From assembly GCF_900157365.1 (NCBI RefSeq), contig NZ_FUEZ01000004.1, positions 667,061-731,060 on the forward strand: a stretch of DNA of 64,000 bases, read 5' to 3'. A program made the translations under genes and the position numbers. Each line of letters opens with the position of its first letter. Position 1 is the first letter of the stretch. The DNA is from Mycobacterium numidiamassiliense. GTDB taxonomy: Bacteria; Actinomycetota; Actinomycetes; Mycobacteriales; Mycobacteriaceae. Positions 1 to 8,623 of this stretch are shown piece by piece. Below the pieces are notes generated by a model that did no database searches, was not told the origin of the DNA, and saw only the letters and a program-made list of their open reading frames with translations.

Positions 1-77
1 TGATGGTCGTGTCCGGTCGCACACCGGAGCAGGTCCGGGACTTGGCCGCGCTGGTTTAGCCGGTTCTTGCCAGGGAT

Positions 78-91
78 TAGAACGCGTTCTA
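78..91. promoter_or_regulatory. KstR operator upstream of the Rv3519-like gene and cyp142
   Basis: The sequence TAGAACGCGTTCTA is a perfect palindrome that fits the KstR consensus TnnAACnnGTTnnA. It lies 10 bases before the ATG of the next gene, so KstR bound here would block transcription start or escape. KstR is the TetR-family repressor of mycobacterial cholesterol genes and is released by 3-oxo-cholestenoyl-CoA-type ligands. The site should control both the 102-818 gene and the overlapping cyp142. Confidence 0.85.
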
Positions 92-101
92 GATTTACCG
101 G

Positions 102-818
102 ATGACTGCGTCCCAGCACACCATCGCGGGCACCGTTCTGACGATGCCGGTGCAGATCCGCAAGGCGAATCAGCACATGGCCATGTTCTCTATCGACGCC
201 GACGCCGCCCAGCGGCTGATCGACTACAGCGGTCTTCAGGTCTGCCGTTACCTGCCGGGGCGCGCGATCGCGGTCCTGATGCTGATGCATTACATCGACG
301 GCGACCTGGGGCAGTACTACGAATTCGGCACCAGCATCATGGTGAACCCGCCTGGATCCGATGCGAGTGGGCCGCGTGCCCTAGGGTCCGCCGGCGCCTT
401 CATCCACCACCTGCCCGTCGACCAGGCGTTCACGCTAGAAGCGGGAACAACGATCTGGGGCTACCCAAAAGTCATGGCGGACTTCACGATTCGTGAAGGC
501 GCTCAGTTCGGCTTCGACTGCGTCGTCGACGGGCAACTGGTGATCGGCATGGACTTCCGCCGCGGCCTGCCGATTCGGCTGACCCCGCGGCAGCAGGCGC
601 AGCGCAGCTACTCGCACCGCGACGGGGTCACCCGCGAGACCGGCTTCGAGCACACGCTCGACGGTGTCCGCACGCGGATCGGGGGCGTGCGCGTCCGGCT
701 CGGCGATCACCCCTACGCGAAAGAGCTGGCGTCGCTGGGCCTTCCGAAGCGCGCGATAGTCTCAAGCTCTGCTGACCAGGTACAGATGACATTCGGCGAT
801 GCCCAGGAGATCTCATGA
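102..818 (+). CDS. Acetoacetate decarboxylase-family protein of the cholesterol cluster (Rv3519-like)
   Basis: This 238-residue soluble protein matches the gene that accompanies cyp142 in M. tuberculosis (Rv3519). It resembles the acetoacetate decarboxylase (ADC) fold. The stretch WGYPKVMADF at about residues 114-123 corresponds to the ADC region holding the Schiff-base lysine, and the single K fits the catalytic position. Its substrate is not established. Being first in a KstR-controlled pair with cyp142 suggests a sterol or side-chain intermediate. The stop overlaps the cyp142 start in an ATGA junction, indicating translational coupling. The ATG start follows the KstR box closely. The family call is by motif and context; the reaction is inferred. 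Confidence 0.85.
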   Translation: MTASQHTIAGTVLTMPVQIRKANQHMAMFSIDADAAQRLIDYSGLQVCRYLPGRAIAVLMLMHYIDGDLGQYYEFGTSIMVNPPGSDASGPRALGSAGAFIHHLPVDQAFTLEAGTTIWGYPKVMADFTIREGAQFGFDCVVDGQLVIGMDFRRGLPIRLTPRQQAQRSYSHRDGVTRETGFEHTLDGVRTRIGGVRVRLGDHPYAKELASLGLPKRAIVSSSADQVQMTFGDAQEIS

Positions 819-2020
819 CAGTGACTTCAGCGACCAGACCCTCTGTGGATCTGACCGACGGCGCGTTCTACGCGGGCGACTCGCGGTCGATCTATCGCTG
901 GATGCGGGAGAACGAGCCGGTCTTCCGGGACCGCAACGGTTTGGCCGCCGCGGCGACCTATCAGGCCGTCATCGAGGCCGAGCGCAAGCCGGAGCTGTTT
1001 TCCAACGCCGGCGGCATCCGGCCCGACCAACCCGGCGTCGAGATGATGATCGAGATGGACGACCCGCAACACCTGTTGCGGCGCAAGCTCGTCAACTACG
1101 GCTTCACCCGCAAGCGCGTGAAAGATCTGGAATCCAAGATCACTTCGCTGTGCGACACGCTGATCGACGCGGTGTGTGAACGGGGCGAGTGCGACTTCGT
1201 CTGGGACATCGCCGCGCCCCTGCCGATGGCGGTCATCGGCGACATGCTCGGGGTCCGTCCGGAGGAACGCGAGATGTTCCTCAAGTGGTCCGACGATCTG
1301 GTCAGCTCCTTGAGTAGTACTGCGGCCGAAGCGGACATCCAGGTCACCATGGATGCCTTCGCCGCCTACAGCGGATACATGATGGGGATGATCGAGGCCC
1401 GCAAGGCAGAACCGACCGATGATCTGGTCAGCGTCCTGGTGCATGCGGAGGTCGAAGGGGCGCAGCTGGAGGACCATCAGATTGTCACCGAGGTCCTGCT
1501 GCTGCTGATCGGCGGCGACGAGACCACCCGCCACACGCTGTCCGGCGGGACCAGGCAGCTACTGCTGCACCCCGAGCAGCACCGGCGGTTGGTGGGCGAC
1601 CTGTCGTTGCTGCCCAACGCGATCGAAGAGATGCTGCGCTGGACGGCACCGGTGAAGAACATGGCGCGCACGATCACCGCCGACACCGAGTTCCACGGCA
1701 CGCAGCTGCACCAGGGCGAGAAGATCATCCTGCTGTTCGAGTCGGCGAACTTCGACGAGAAGGTCTTCGAGGACCCGGAGAGCTTCGATATCGAGCGCTA
1801 CCCGAACAACCACCTCGCGTTCGGCTTCGGGACGCACTTCTGCCTGGGCAACCAGCTCGCCCGGCTGGAGTTGTCGATCATGCAGACGCGCCTGCTGCAG
1901 CGCCTTCCGGATCTGCGACTGGCCTCTCCAGACGCTGCACTGCCGTTGCGGCCGGCGAACTTCGTGTCCGGCCTGGAGAAGATGCCGGTGGCATTCACCC
2001 CGAGCGCCCCGCTGGGGTAA
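815..2020 (+). CDS. cyp142: Cytochrome P450 CYP142, sterol C26 monooxygenase
   Basis: This 401-residue P450 shows the I-helix motif LLIGGDETTRH at about residues 228-238. It also shows an ExxR segment (EEML-R near 270) and the haem-thiolate loop FGFGTHFCLGNQLARLE at about 337-353, whose Cys is the axial ligand. CYP142 oxidises the terminal C26/C27 methyl of cholesterol or cholest-4-en-3-one to the acid. That acid is then activated by FadD19. Position in the Rv3518c slot, directly after an Rv3519-like gene and sharing its KstR box, supports the specific name over a generic P450. It needs ferredoxin and a reductase; fdxD in this window is a possible partner (inference). Confidence 0.93.
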   Translation: MTVTSATRPSVDLTDGAFYAGDSRSIYRWMRENEPVFRDRNGLAAAATYQAVIEAERKPELFSNAGGIRPDQPGVEMMIEMDDPQHLLRRKLVNYGFTRKRVKDLESKITSLCDTLIDAVCERGECDFVWDIAAPLPMAVIGDMLGVRPEEREMFLKWSDDLVSSLSSTAAEADIQVTMDAFAAYSGYMMGMIEARKAEPTDDLVSVLVHAEVEGAQLEDHQIVTEVLLLLIGGDETTRHTLSGGTRQLLLHPEQHRRLVGDLSLLPNAIEEMLRWTAPVKNMARTITADTEFHGTQLHQGEKIILLFESANFDEKVFEDPESFDIERYPNNHLAFGFGTHFCLGNQLARLELSIMQTRLLQRLPDLRLASPDAALPLRPANFVSGLEKMPVAFTPSAPLG

Positions 2021-2083
2021 GGCACTGCTGCTCGCGAACGGGCGGTCACGTCAGCAACATTGGGCGCTGTCGTCTTCACCCAC

Positions 2084-2170
2084 GTTTTGCCCGCCTCCGA
2101 GCGACAACGCAGCGGTGACGACGACGCGCAGCCCAGCTACGCGCGATTGTCGCTCGGAGGCGGGCAAAAC
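2084..2170. repeat. Long perfect inverted repeat between convergent cyp142 and echA19
   Basis: The arms 2084-2107 and 2147-2170 are 24-bp perfect reverse complements (GTTTTGCCCGCC... and ...GGCGGGCAAAAC) separated by a 39-bp loop. The element fills most of the 197-bp gap between two convergent genes, so it could act as a two-way transcription terminator. The long loop and perfectly conserved arms are also what a small dispersed palindromic element would look like. Only one copy is visible in this window. Confidence 0.8.
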
Positions 2171-2217
2171 ATCAGGCGTCTCGCGTGGAGCCCTCCGCGC
2201 GCAGATGTGACGAAGCG

Positions 2218-3030
2218 CTAGCGGTTCTGGAAATTGGGCTTGCGCTTCTCGGCGAAGGCCCGCGGCCCTTCCTTGGCGTCGTCGGATAGAAACACCTTGA
2301 TGCCGATCTGGGTGTCGATCTTGAACGCGTCGTTCTCGTGCAGGCCCTCGGTCTCGCGGATCGCCCGCAAAATCGCCTGGACCGCCAGAGGCCCGTTGTT
2401 CTCGATGAGCTCGGCGATCTCGAGCGCCTTGGTCAGGGCCTGGCCGTCGGGGACCAGGTGCCCGATCAGGCCGATCTCCTTGGCCTCGGCGGCGGTGATG
2501 TGCCGCCCGGTCAGCAGCAGGTCGCAGGCGACCGTGTAGGGGATCTGCCGCACCAGGCGCACGGCCGAGCCGCCCATCGGGTACAGGCTCCACTTGGCCT
2601 CGGAAATGCCGAACTTGGCGCTTTCGCCGGCAACCCGGATGTCGGTGCCCTGCAGGATCTCGGTGCCCCCGGCGATCGCGGGCCCTTCGACGGCGGCGAT
2701 CAGCGGCTTGGTCAGCCGGCGACCCTTCAGCAGGGCGTCGATGCGTGACGGGTCGTAGCTGCCGTCTTTGAAAGACTCGCCCGGCGGCTTCTTGGTTGCT
2801 GCCTTGAGGTCCATCCCCGCGCAGAAGTAGCCACCGGCCCCGGTCAGGATGCAGCATCGGATGTCGTCGTCGTTGTCGACGCGGTCCCAGGCCTGCACCA
2901 TGATTTCCATCATTTCGGTGCTCAGCGCGTTGCGGGCGTGCGGCCGGTTCAACGTGACGATCAGGGTGTGGCCGCGCTGTTCAACGATCGCGTCGGGACC
3001 CGATTGTTCGTTTGCTGGAGCCTCGGCCAT
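2218..3030 (-). CDS. echA19: Enoyl-CoA hydratase EchA19, sterol side-chain beta-oxidation
   Basis: This is a crotonase-fold protein of 270 residues. It has the oxyanion-hole stretch [12 protein letters not shown] at about residues 62-73 and a second glycine-rich stretch [15 protein letters not shown] at about 113-127. The C-terminal [17 protein letters not shown] is typical of EchA19. The enzyme hydrates the enoyl-CoA formed on the steroid side chain. It is divergent from fadD19, which makes the CoA ester, and both share the KstR box at 3076. I took the ATG at 3030 (MAEAPAN...); a GTG lies one codon upstream. Confidence 0.93.
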   Translation of the reverse strand: MAEAPANEQSGPDAIVEQRGHTLIVTLNRPHARNALSTEMMEIMVQAWDRVDNDDDIRCCILTGAGGYFCAGMDLKAATKKPPGESFKDGSYDPSRIDALLKGRRLTKPLIAAVEGPAIAGGTEILQGTDIRVAGESAKFGISEAKWSLYPMGGSAVRLVRQIPYTVACDLLLTGRHITAAEAKEIGLIGHLVPDGQALTKALEIAELIENNGPLAVQAILRAIRETEGLHENDAFKIDTQIGIKVFLSDDAKEGPRAFAEKRKPNFQNR

Positions 3031-3075
3031 CACTATCGCCTTTCCCTCGTCTGTGAGCATCAGCTTGTCAAGAAA

Positions 3076-3089
3076 TGTAACACGTTCTA
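3076..3089. promoter_or_regulatory. KstR operator between echA19 and fadD19
   Basis: TGTAACACGTTCTA matches TnnAACnnGTTnnA at all fixed positions. It sits in the 64-bp divergent gap, 5 bases before the fadD19 GTG and 46 bases upstream of the echA19 ATG. One bound repressor could therefore close both promoters. Confidence 0.88.
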
Positions 3090-3094
3090 ATTTG

Positions 3095-4747
3095 GTGGCC
3101 GTGGCCCTGAATATTGCCGATCTCGCCGAGCACGCCATTGACGCTGTGCCTGACCGTGTCGCCCTCATCTGCGGTGATGAGAAGCTGACCTACGCACAAC
3201 TGGAGGAGAAGGCCAACCGCCTGGCGCACTACCTCATCGATCGGGGCGTCAAAAAGGACGACAAGGTCGGGCTGTACTGCCGCAACCGCATCGAGATCGT
3301 TATCGCGATGCTCGGCATCATCAAGGCCGGCGCCATCCTGGTGAACGTCAACTTCCGCTACGTCGAGGGTGAGCTGCGCTACCTGTTCGACAACTCGGAC
3401 ATGGTCGCGCTGGTGCACGAGCGCCAGTACTCCGACCGGGTCGCCAACGTGCTGCCCGAGACTCCGAACATCAAGACGATCCTCGTCGTCGAGGACGGCA
3501 GCGACAACGATTTCCAGCGCTACGGCGGCGTCGAGTTCTACTCGGCGATCGCGCAGGGCTCGCCCGAGCGGGACTTCGGCCCACGCAGCGCCGACGACAT
3601 CTACCTGCTGTATACGGGTGGCACGACGGGCTTCCCTAAGGGCGTGATGTGGCGCCACGAGGACATCTACCGAGTGTTGTTCGGGGGCACGGACTTCACC
3701 ACGGGCGAGTTCGTCAAGGACGAGTACGACCTGGCGAAGTCGGCCGTCGCCAACCCGCCGATGATCCGCTACCCGATCCCGCCGATGATTCACGGGGCCA
3801 CCCAGTCGGCTACCTGGATGGCGCTGTTCGCGGGTCAAACTACTTTGCTTGCACCGGAATTCGACGCCGACACGGTCTGGCGCACAATTCACGAGCACAA
3901 GGTCAACATGCTCTTCTTCACCGGCGACGCGATGGCCCGCCCGCTGCTGGATGCCCTGCTGGCCCAGCAAGACAAGGGCAACGAGTACGACCTGTCGTCG
4001 CTGTTCGTGCTCACCAGCACCGCGGCACTGTTCTCCACCAGCATCAAGGAGAAGTTCCTCGAGCTGCTGCCCAACCGCGTGATCACCGATTCGATCGGAT
4101 CTTCGGAGACCGGTTTTGGCGGCATCAGCGTCGTCACGAAGGGTCAGTCGCACACGGGCGGACCGCGGGTGCAGATCGACAAGACCACGGTAGTGCTCGA
4201 CGAGGAGGGCAACGAGGTCGAGCCGGGATCGGGTGTGCGGGGCTTCATCGCCAAACGCGGCAACATCCCCGTCGGGTATTTCAAGGACGAGAAGAAGACT
4301 GCCGAGACCTTTAGGACGTTCCACGGCGTGCGCTACGCCATCCCCGGCGACTTCGCAACGGTGGAGGAGGACGGCAGCGTCACCATGCTGGGCCGCGGTT
4401 CGGTGTCCATCAACAGCGGTGGCGAGAAGATCTACCCCGAAGAGGTGGAGGCCGCGCTCAAGGGGCACCCCGACGTGTTCGACGCCTTGGTCGTCGGAGT
4501 ACCCGACCCGCGCTTCGGGCAGCACGTCGCTGCGGTGGTGCACGCACGCGAGGGGACCCGGCCGGCGCTGGCCGAACTCGATGCCTTCGTACGTAGCGAG
4601 ATCGCGGGATACAAAGTGCCGCGCAGCCTTTGGCTGGTCAACGAGATCAAGCGGTCGCCAGCGGGCAAGCCCGACTACCGCTGGGCCAAGGAACAGACCG
4701 AGGCGCGGCCCGCCGACGACGTTCACTCCGCGCACGTCACCGCCTGA
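3095..4747 (+). CDS. fadD19: Steroid side-chain acyl-CoA synthetase FadD19
   Basis: This 550-residue ANL-superfamily ligase activates C26-carboxylated sterols (3-oxo-cholest-4-en-26-oate) to their CoA esters. Visible motifs are the P-loop-like [16 protein letters not shown] at about 171-186, the adenylate motif [12 protein letters not shown] near 332, the hinge/core region [20 protein letters not shown] near 434, and the C-terminal catalytic lysine context [11 protein letters not shown]. The GTG at 3095 begins [14 protein letters not shown] as in known FadD19. The longer upstream frame only runs through the divergent promoter and echA19. Confidence 0.95.
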   Translation: MAVALNIADLAEHAIDAVPDRVALICGDEKLTYAQLEEKANRLAHYLIDRGVKKDDKVGLYCRNRIEIVIAMLGIIKAGAILVNVNFRYVEGELRYLFDNSDMVALVHERQYSDRVANVLPETPNIKTILVVEDGSDNDFQRYGGVEFYSAIAQGSPERDFGPRSADDIYLLYTGGTTGFPKGVMWRHEDIYRVLFGGTDFTTGEFVKDEYDLAKSAVANPPMIRYPIPPMIHGATQSATWMALFAGQTTLLAPEFDADTVWRTIHEHKVNMLFFTGDAMARPLLDALLAQQDKGNEYDLSSLFVLTSTAALFSTSIKEKFLELLPNRVITDSIGSSETGFGGISVVTKGQSHTGGPRVQIDKTTVVLDEEGNEVEPGSGVRGFIAKRGNIPVGYFKDEKKTAETFRTFHGVRYAIPGDFATVEEDGSVTMLGRGSVSINSGGEKIYPEEVEAALKGHPDVFDALVVGVPDPRFGQHVAAVVHAREGTRPALAELDAFVRSEIAGYKVPRSLWLVNEIKRSPAGKPDYRWAKEQTEARPADDVHSAHVTA

Positions 4748-4760
4748 TCCTTCAGGCTGT

Positions 4761-5528
4761 GTGACCGACTTCGTCAAACGCCGCCAAGGCGCCCCGGATG
4801 GCTTCTTTGCCTGGGAAGCCGCGGGGCTGGGATGGCTTTCGAGCGTCGGCGAGGGCGTGCCGTGCGCGCAGGTTCGTTCCTTCGACGCCTCCAGCCTGAC
4901 GCTGCAACGACTCGATTCGGTGGCTCCGAGCCGCGAAGCGGCCGACGTGTTCGGCGGCCGGCTGGCGGTCACGCACGGCGCGGGCGCCGCGGCATACGGT
5001 GCCGGACCCGACGGCTGGGATGGACCAGGGTTCTTCGGGCCGCTGTCCCAGCCGTTGCCGATGTCGCTTCGTGCACACCCGCGCTGGGGCGACTTCTATG
5101 CCGACGAACGACTGGTTCCGATGACCGAGCTCGCGGCGCCGCGGCTCGACGCGTCGACCCGGGCAGCGATCGTCGCCGTCGCGGCACGGTGCCGCGCGGG
5201 GGACTTCGACGACGACGACGGACCGTCCCGGCTGCACGGTGATTTGTGGAGCGGCAACGTGATGTGGACGCCCGACGGCGTGGTGCTGATCGATCCGGCC
5301 GCGCACGCCGGTCACCGCGAAACCGACCTGGCGATGCTCGCGCTGTTCGGCTGCCCGCACTACGAAGCCGTCATCGATGGTTATCAACGCGTGCGGCCGC
5401 TGAAACCGGGCTGGCGCAACCGCGTCGGGCTGCATCAGCTGTTTCCACTGCTGGCACACGTGGTGCTGTTCGGCGGCGGGTATGCGGGGCAGACGCACGC
5501 CGCGGCCCGCGCCGCGCTGGCCGCCTGA
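4761..5528 (+). CDS. Fructosamine kinase / FN3K-family phosphotransferase
   Basis: This 255-residue protein has the kinase catalytic loop LHGDLWSGNVMW at about residues 156-167 and the metal-binding LIDPAAHAGHRETDLAM at about 174-190. Both are typical of fructosamine-3-kinase and bacterial FN3K-like proteins. The family phosphorylates sugar adducts on amines and so deglycates proteins or free amines. It starts at GTG 4761, 13 bases after fadD19, and ends 26 bases before the amidohydrolase gene, so it looks embedded in the cholesterol operon. In M. tuberculosis the fadD19-to-ilvX interval instead carries PE_PGRS genes and fadD18. A role in sterol metabolism is not apparent. Confidence 0.85.
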   Translation: MTDFVKRRQGAPDGFFAWEAAGLGWLSSVGEGVPCAQVRSFDASSLTLQRLDSVAPSREAADVFGGRLAVTHGAGAAAYGAGPDGWDGPGFFGPLSQPLPMSLRAHPRWGDFYADERLVPMTELAAPRLDASTRAAIVAVAARCRAGDFDDDDGPSRLHGDLWSGNVMWTPDGVVLIDPAAHAGHRETDLAMLALFGCPHYEAVIDGYQRVRPLKPGWRNRVGLHQLFPLLAHVVLFGGGYAGQTHAAARAALAA

Positions 5529-5554
5529 GGGCCGAGGTCTAGAGTCGAAACGCG

Positions 5555-6379
5555 ATGACGATCGATGTGTGGATGCAGCATCCGACTGCGCGGTTCCTGC
5601 GCAGCGACATGTTGGCATCGCTGCGGCGCTGGACCGGCGAAGCCATCCCGGACGACGACATCCCGATTTCGGCGACCATCGCGGCGATGGACGCCGCCGA
5701 CGTCGACCTCGGCCTGCTCAGCGCGTGGCGCGGCCCGGGTGGCCAGGACCTGATCTCCAACGACGAGGTCGCGGAATGGATTCGTCTGCATCCCAATAGG
5801 TTTGCCGGGTTGGCGACCGTCGACTTGGACCGACCCATGGACGCCGTCCGCGAGCTGAGGCGCCGGGTCAGTGCAGGGTTCGTGGGCCTGCGGGTCGTGC
5901 CGTGGTTGTGGAACGCGCCGCCCACCGATCGCCGCTACTATCCGCTTTTCGCCGAATGCGTCGAGGCCGCGGTTCCGTTCTGCACCCAGGTCGGCCACAC
6001 CGGTCCGCTGCGGCCATCGGAGACTGGACGCCCGATTCCCTACATCGACCAGATCGCTCTCGACTTTCCCGAGTTGGTGATCGTGTGCGGACACGTTGGC
6101 TACCCGTGGACCGAAGAGATGGTCGCCGTGGCGCGCAAACACGAGAACGTCTACATCGACACCTCGGCCTACACGATCAGACGGCTGCCCGAGGAACTCG
6201 TCCGGTTCATGAAAACCGGTACCGGACAACGCAAAGTCCTGTACGGCACCAACTATCCGATGATCGCCCACGGACATGCCCTGGCGGGACTCGACGATCT
6301 CGGGCTGACGGATGAGGCCCGCCGAGACTTTCTGCACGACAATGCCACTCGCGTGTTCAGACTGGAGGCAACGAAGTGA
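5555..6379 (+). CDS. Amidohydrolase-2 family protein (Rv3510c-like)
   Basis: This 274-residue TIM-barrel protein of the amidohydrolase-2 (ACMSD-like) family includes ATVDLDRPMDAVREL, GLRVVPWLW, a conserved CGHVGYPW near 173-180 and YGTNYPM near 230-236. Family members usually have an N-terminal HxH or ExH metal pair and FGSDYP with a catalytic Asp. Here the N-terminus reads VWMQHP and the Asp position is Asn, so metal binding or catalysis may differ. The gene overlaps ilvX in a GTGA junction, as in the Rv3510c-ilvX pair of M. tuberculosis. The substrate is unknown, perhaps a sterol-ring or side-chain metabolite. Confidence 0.87.
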   Translation: MTIDVWMQHPTARFLRSDMLASLRRWTGEAIPDDDIPISATIAAMDAADVDLGLLSAWRGPGGQDLISNDEVAEWIRLHPNRFAGLATVDLDRPMDAVRELRRRVSAGFVGLRVVPWLWNAPPTDRRYYPLFAECVEAAVPFCTQVGHTGPLRPSETGRPIPYIDQIALDFPELVIVCGHVGYPWTEEMVAVARKHENVYIDTSAYTIRRLPEELVRFMKTGTGQRKVLYGTNYPMIAHGHALAGLDDLGLTDEARRDFLHDNATRVFRLEATK

Positions 6380-7926
6380 ACGGCGCTCAGGCCTTGATCA
6401 ACACCCTGGTCGACGGCGGCGTCGACGTGTGCTTCGCCAACCCGGGCACCTCGGAGATGCATTTTGTGGCCGCACTGGACGACGTGGCGCAAATGCGCGG
6501 CGTCCTAGCGCTTTTCGAGGGCGTCGCCACCGGTGCGGCCGACGGATATGCCCGCATGGCCGACCGGCCCGCGGCGGTGCTGTTGCACCTTGGCCCCGGG
6601 CTGGGCAACGGCCTGGCCAACCTGCACAACGCACGTCGGGCCCAGGTGCCCATGGTGGTCGTGGTCGGCGACCACGCCACATACCACAAGAAGTACGACG
6701 CCCCACTGGAATCCGATATCGACGCGCTTGCCGGCACCGTCTCCGGCTGGGTGCGCCGCACGACGGAGGCCGCCGCCGTCGCGACCGACGCGGCCGAGGC
6801 GATCTCCGCCTGCCGGGCGGGCTCGTACATCTCGACGCTTATCCTGCCCGCCGACGCCTCCTGGTCGGAGGGTGCCCAGCCCGCCACACCAATACCCGCC
6901 CAACCGGCGGCGGCCGACCCGCTGCTGGCCCCCGAGGTGCTGGCGGTGCTGCGATCCGGAGAGCCGACGGTGCTCATGGTGGGTGGCGACGCCACCCGGG
7001 GCGCCGGGCTTTCCGCGGCCGCGCGGATCGCCGCGGCGACGGGCGCAAGGCTGCTGTGCGAGACATTCCCGACGCGGCTGGAGCGTGGTGCCGGCATCCC
7101 CGCCGTCGAGCGGCTGGCGTACTTCGCCGAGGCCGCCGCGGGTCAATTGGACGGTGCCAAGCACCTGGTGCTGGCCGGGGCCAAATCGCCGGTCTCCTTC
7201 TTCGCCTACCCGAACATGCCGAGCGACCTGGTTCCCGCCGGCTGTGAGGTGCACGTGCTCGCCGGGCACAGCGGTGCCGCCGACGCCCTCGCGGCGGCGG
7301 CCGACGAGCTGGCGCCGGGCACCGTTGCCGCGGTGGCCGCCCCGTCGCGCCCGCAGCTGCCCATCGGCGCCCTGACGTCGGCGTCGGCGGCCGACGTGAT
7401 CGGGGCACTGCTGCCCGACCGGGCGATCGTCGTCGACGAGTCGAACACCTCCGGTCTGCTGCTGCCGCAGGCCACCGCCGGCGCACCCGCCCATGATTGG
7501 CTGACACTAACCGGCGGGGCGATCGGCTACGGCATCCCAACCGCCGTCGGCGCTGCGATCGCCGCCCCCGATCGTCCGGTGCTGTGCCTGGAATCCGACG
7601 GGTCGGCGATGTACACGATTTCTGGACTCTGGACTCAGGCGCGCGAGAACCTCAACGTGACTACGGTCGTGTACGACAACAGCGCCTATGACATCCTGCG
7701 CATCGAATTGGCGCGGGTAGGCGCCGGGTCCGCTCCCGGCCCCAAGGCTCTGGCCTTGCTCGATCTGTCAAGCCCGACAATGGACTTCGTAAAAATCAGC
7801 GAAGGCATGGGAGTTCCGGCCCGCCGGGTAAGCACGGCCGAGGAGTTCGTCGCAGCCTTGCGCGACGCCTTTGCCGAACCCGGGCCGCACCTGATCGACG
7901 CGGTCGTCCCGTCAATAGCGGGCTAG
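6376..7926 (+). CDS. ilvX: Thiamine-diphosphate enzyme of the acetolactate-synthase type (IlvX)
   Basis: This 516-residue protein has the three ThDP-enzyme domains. The N-terminal pyrimidine-binding domain carries the catalytic Glu context LFEGVATGAADGYARM at about 43-58. The C-terminal diphosphate domain has the GDG-type motif LESDGSAMYTISGLWTQARENLN at about 408-430. It is named after ilvX (Rv3509c), whose context it shares, but sits far from the ilv biosynthetic genes. Synteny with the cholesterol cluster makes a 2-hydroxyacyl-CoA lyase or other carboligase/lyase reaction as likely as acetolactate formation (inference). It starts with GTG overlapping the previous stop. Confidence 0.88.
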   Translation: MNGAQALINTLVDGGVDVCFANPGTSEMHFVAALDDVAQMRGVLALFEGVATGAADGYARMADRPAAVLLHLGPGLGNGLANLHNARRAQVPMVVVVGDHATYHKKYDAPLESDIDALAGTVSGWVRRTTEAAAVATDAAEAISACRAGSYISTLILPADASWSEGAQPATPIPAQPAAADPLLAPEVLAVLRSGEPTVLMVGGDATRGAGLSAAARIAAATGARLLCETFPTRLERGAGIPAVERLAYFAEAAAGQLDGAKHLVLAGAKSPVSFFAYPNMPSDLVPAGCEVHVLAGHSGAADALAAAADELAPGTVAAVAAPSRPQLPIGALTSASAADVIGALLPDRAIVVDESNTSGLLLPQATAGAPAHDWLTLTGGAIGYGIPTAVGAAIAAPDRPVLCLESDGSAMYTISGLWTQARENLNVTTVVYDNSAYDILRIELARVGAGSAPGPKALALLDLSSPTMDFVKISEGMGVPARRVSTAEEFVAALRDAFAEPGPHLIDAVVPSIAG

Positions 7927-8619
7927 CACGGGCAGACGGCTGACAAGCCAGTTGGCCAAGGTATTGAGCACCTCGACTCCTGCTTCGAACACTGCAGCCT
8001 CGGCGGCCAGCGCGACACCCCATTGCCCGGATGGAGTCGGCATGACGCCGAATTGCCGGACCAGGTATTCGCCTTCGGCCCCCGGCCCCCAACCACCCTT
8101 TGCCGCAATGCCTTTGGCGGCGAGTCCCCAGCGGTGGCCAGCGGTCAGGTTGCCCATCAAATCGATGACGTCGGCCGCCCCCTCGATGGACGGCAGCTGC
8201 GCCGCGAACCGTGCTTGTCGCTGCAGGGTCCACTGTGTCTGGCCGAACGCAGTGTAACCCCTTCGCAGGCGCCGTGATTCGACCTCGGTTTTGGTATCAC
8301 CGCCCTCGGCGATGATGCCCTGCACCTGGCGGGCCGCGTCCGCCGGATCGCCCAGCCCCGACCACAACTCCTCGGACGCGCGATTGTCGGATTCGGTGAT
8401 GGCTTTGACGGCCAGGTCGCGTGCGCGTAACCAGTTGCAGCGCAGTGCCGCGATCGCCAAGGGCACTTTGATCGTCGACCAGGCCACACCTGAGGACCAA
8501 GTGCCCAGCGCATAGGTACGGTCCGGTCGGGCGATCGCGATACCGACGTCGGCCGGCACCGACGCGGAAAGCCGTTCAAAGCTCGCTTCGAGCGCGAGCT
8601 CGAGAGGCCGAGATGTCAT
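7912..8619 (-). CDS. Class A beta-lactamase-like serine hydrolase without signal peptide
   Basis: The 235-residue protein shows the serine beta-lactamase/PBP signature. STIK (about 49-52, in WSTIKVPLAI) is the SxxK motif, ESDNRASEELW (about 75-85) supplies the SDN motif, and KGGWGPG near 183 lies where KTG is expected. The protein starts MTSRPLELALEASF with no export signal or lipobox, so it is probably cytosolic, unlike BlaC. It converges with ilvX, overlapping its end by 15 bases, and is 4 bases downstream of fadD17 on the same strand. Esterase or amidase activity on a sterol-derived ester is possible but unproven. Confidence 0.75.
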   Translation of the reverse strand: MTSRPLELALEASFERLSASVPADVGIAIARPDRTYALGTWSSGVAWSTIKVPLAIAALRCNWLRARDLAVKAITESDNRASEELWSGLGDPADAARQVQGIIAEGGDTKTEVESRRLRRGYTAFGQTQWTLQRQARFAAQLPSIEGAADVIDLMGNLTAGHRWGLAAKGIAAKGGWGPGAEGEYLVRQFGVMPTPSGQWGVALAAEAAVFEAGVEVLNTLANWLVSRLPVLARY

Positions 8620-8623
8620 GTGA

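Noticed and set aside
3068..4972. 634-codon open frame on the minus strand
   Set aside because: It is antisense to fadD19 and FN3K, which have clear family motifs. The frame is open only because of GC-rich codon bias.
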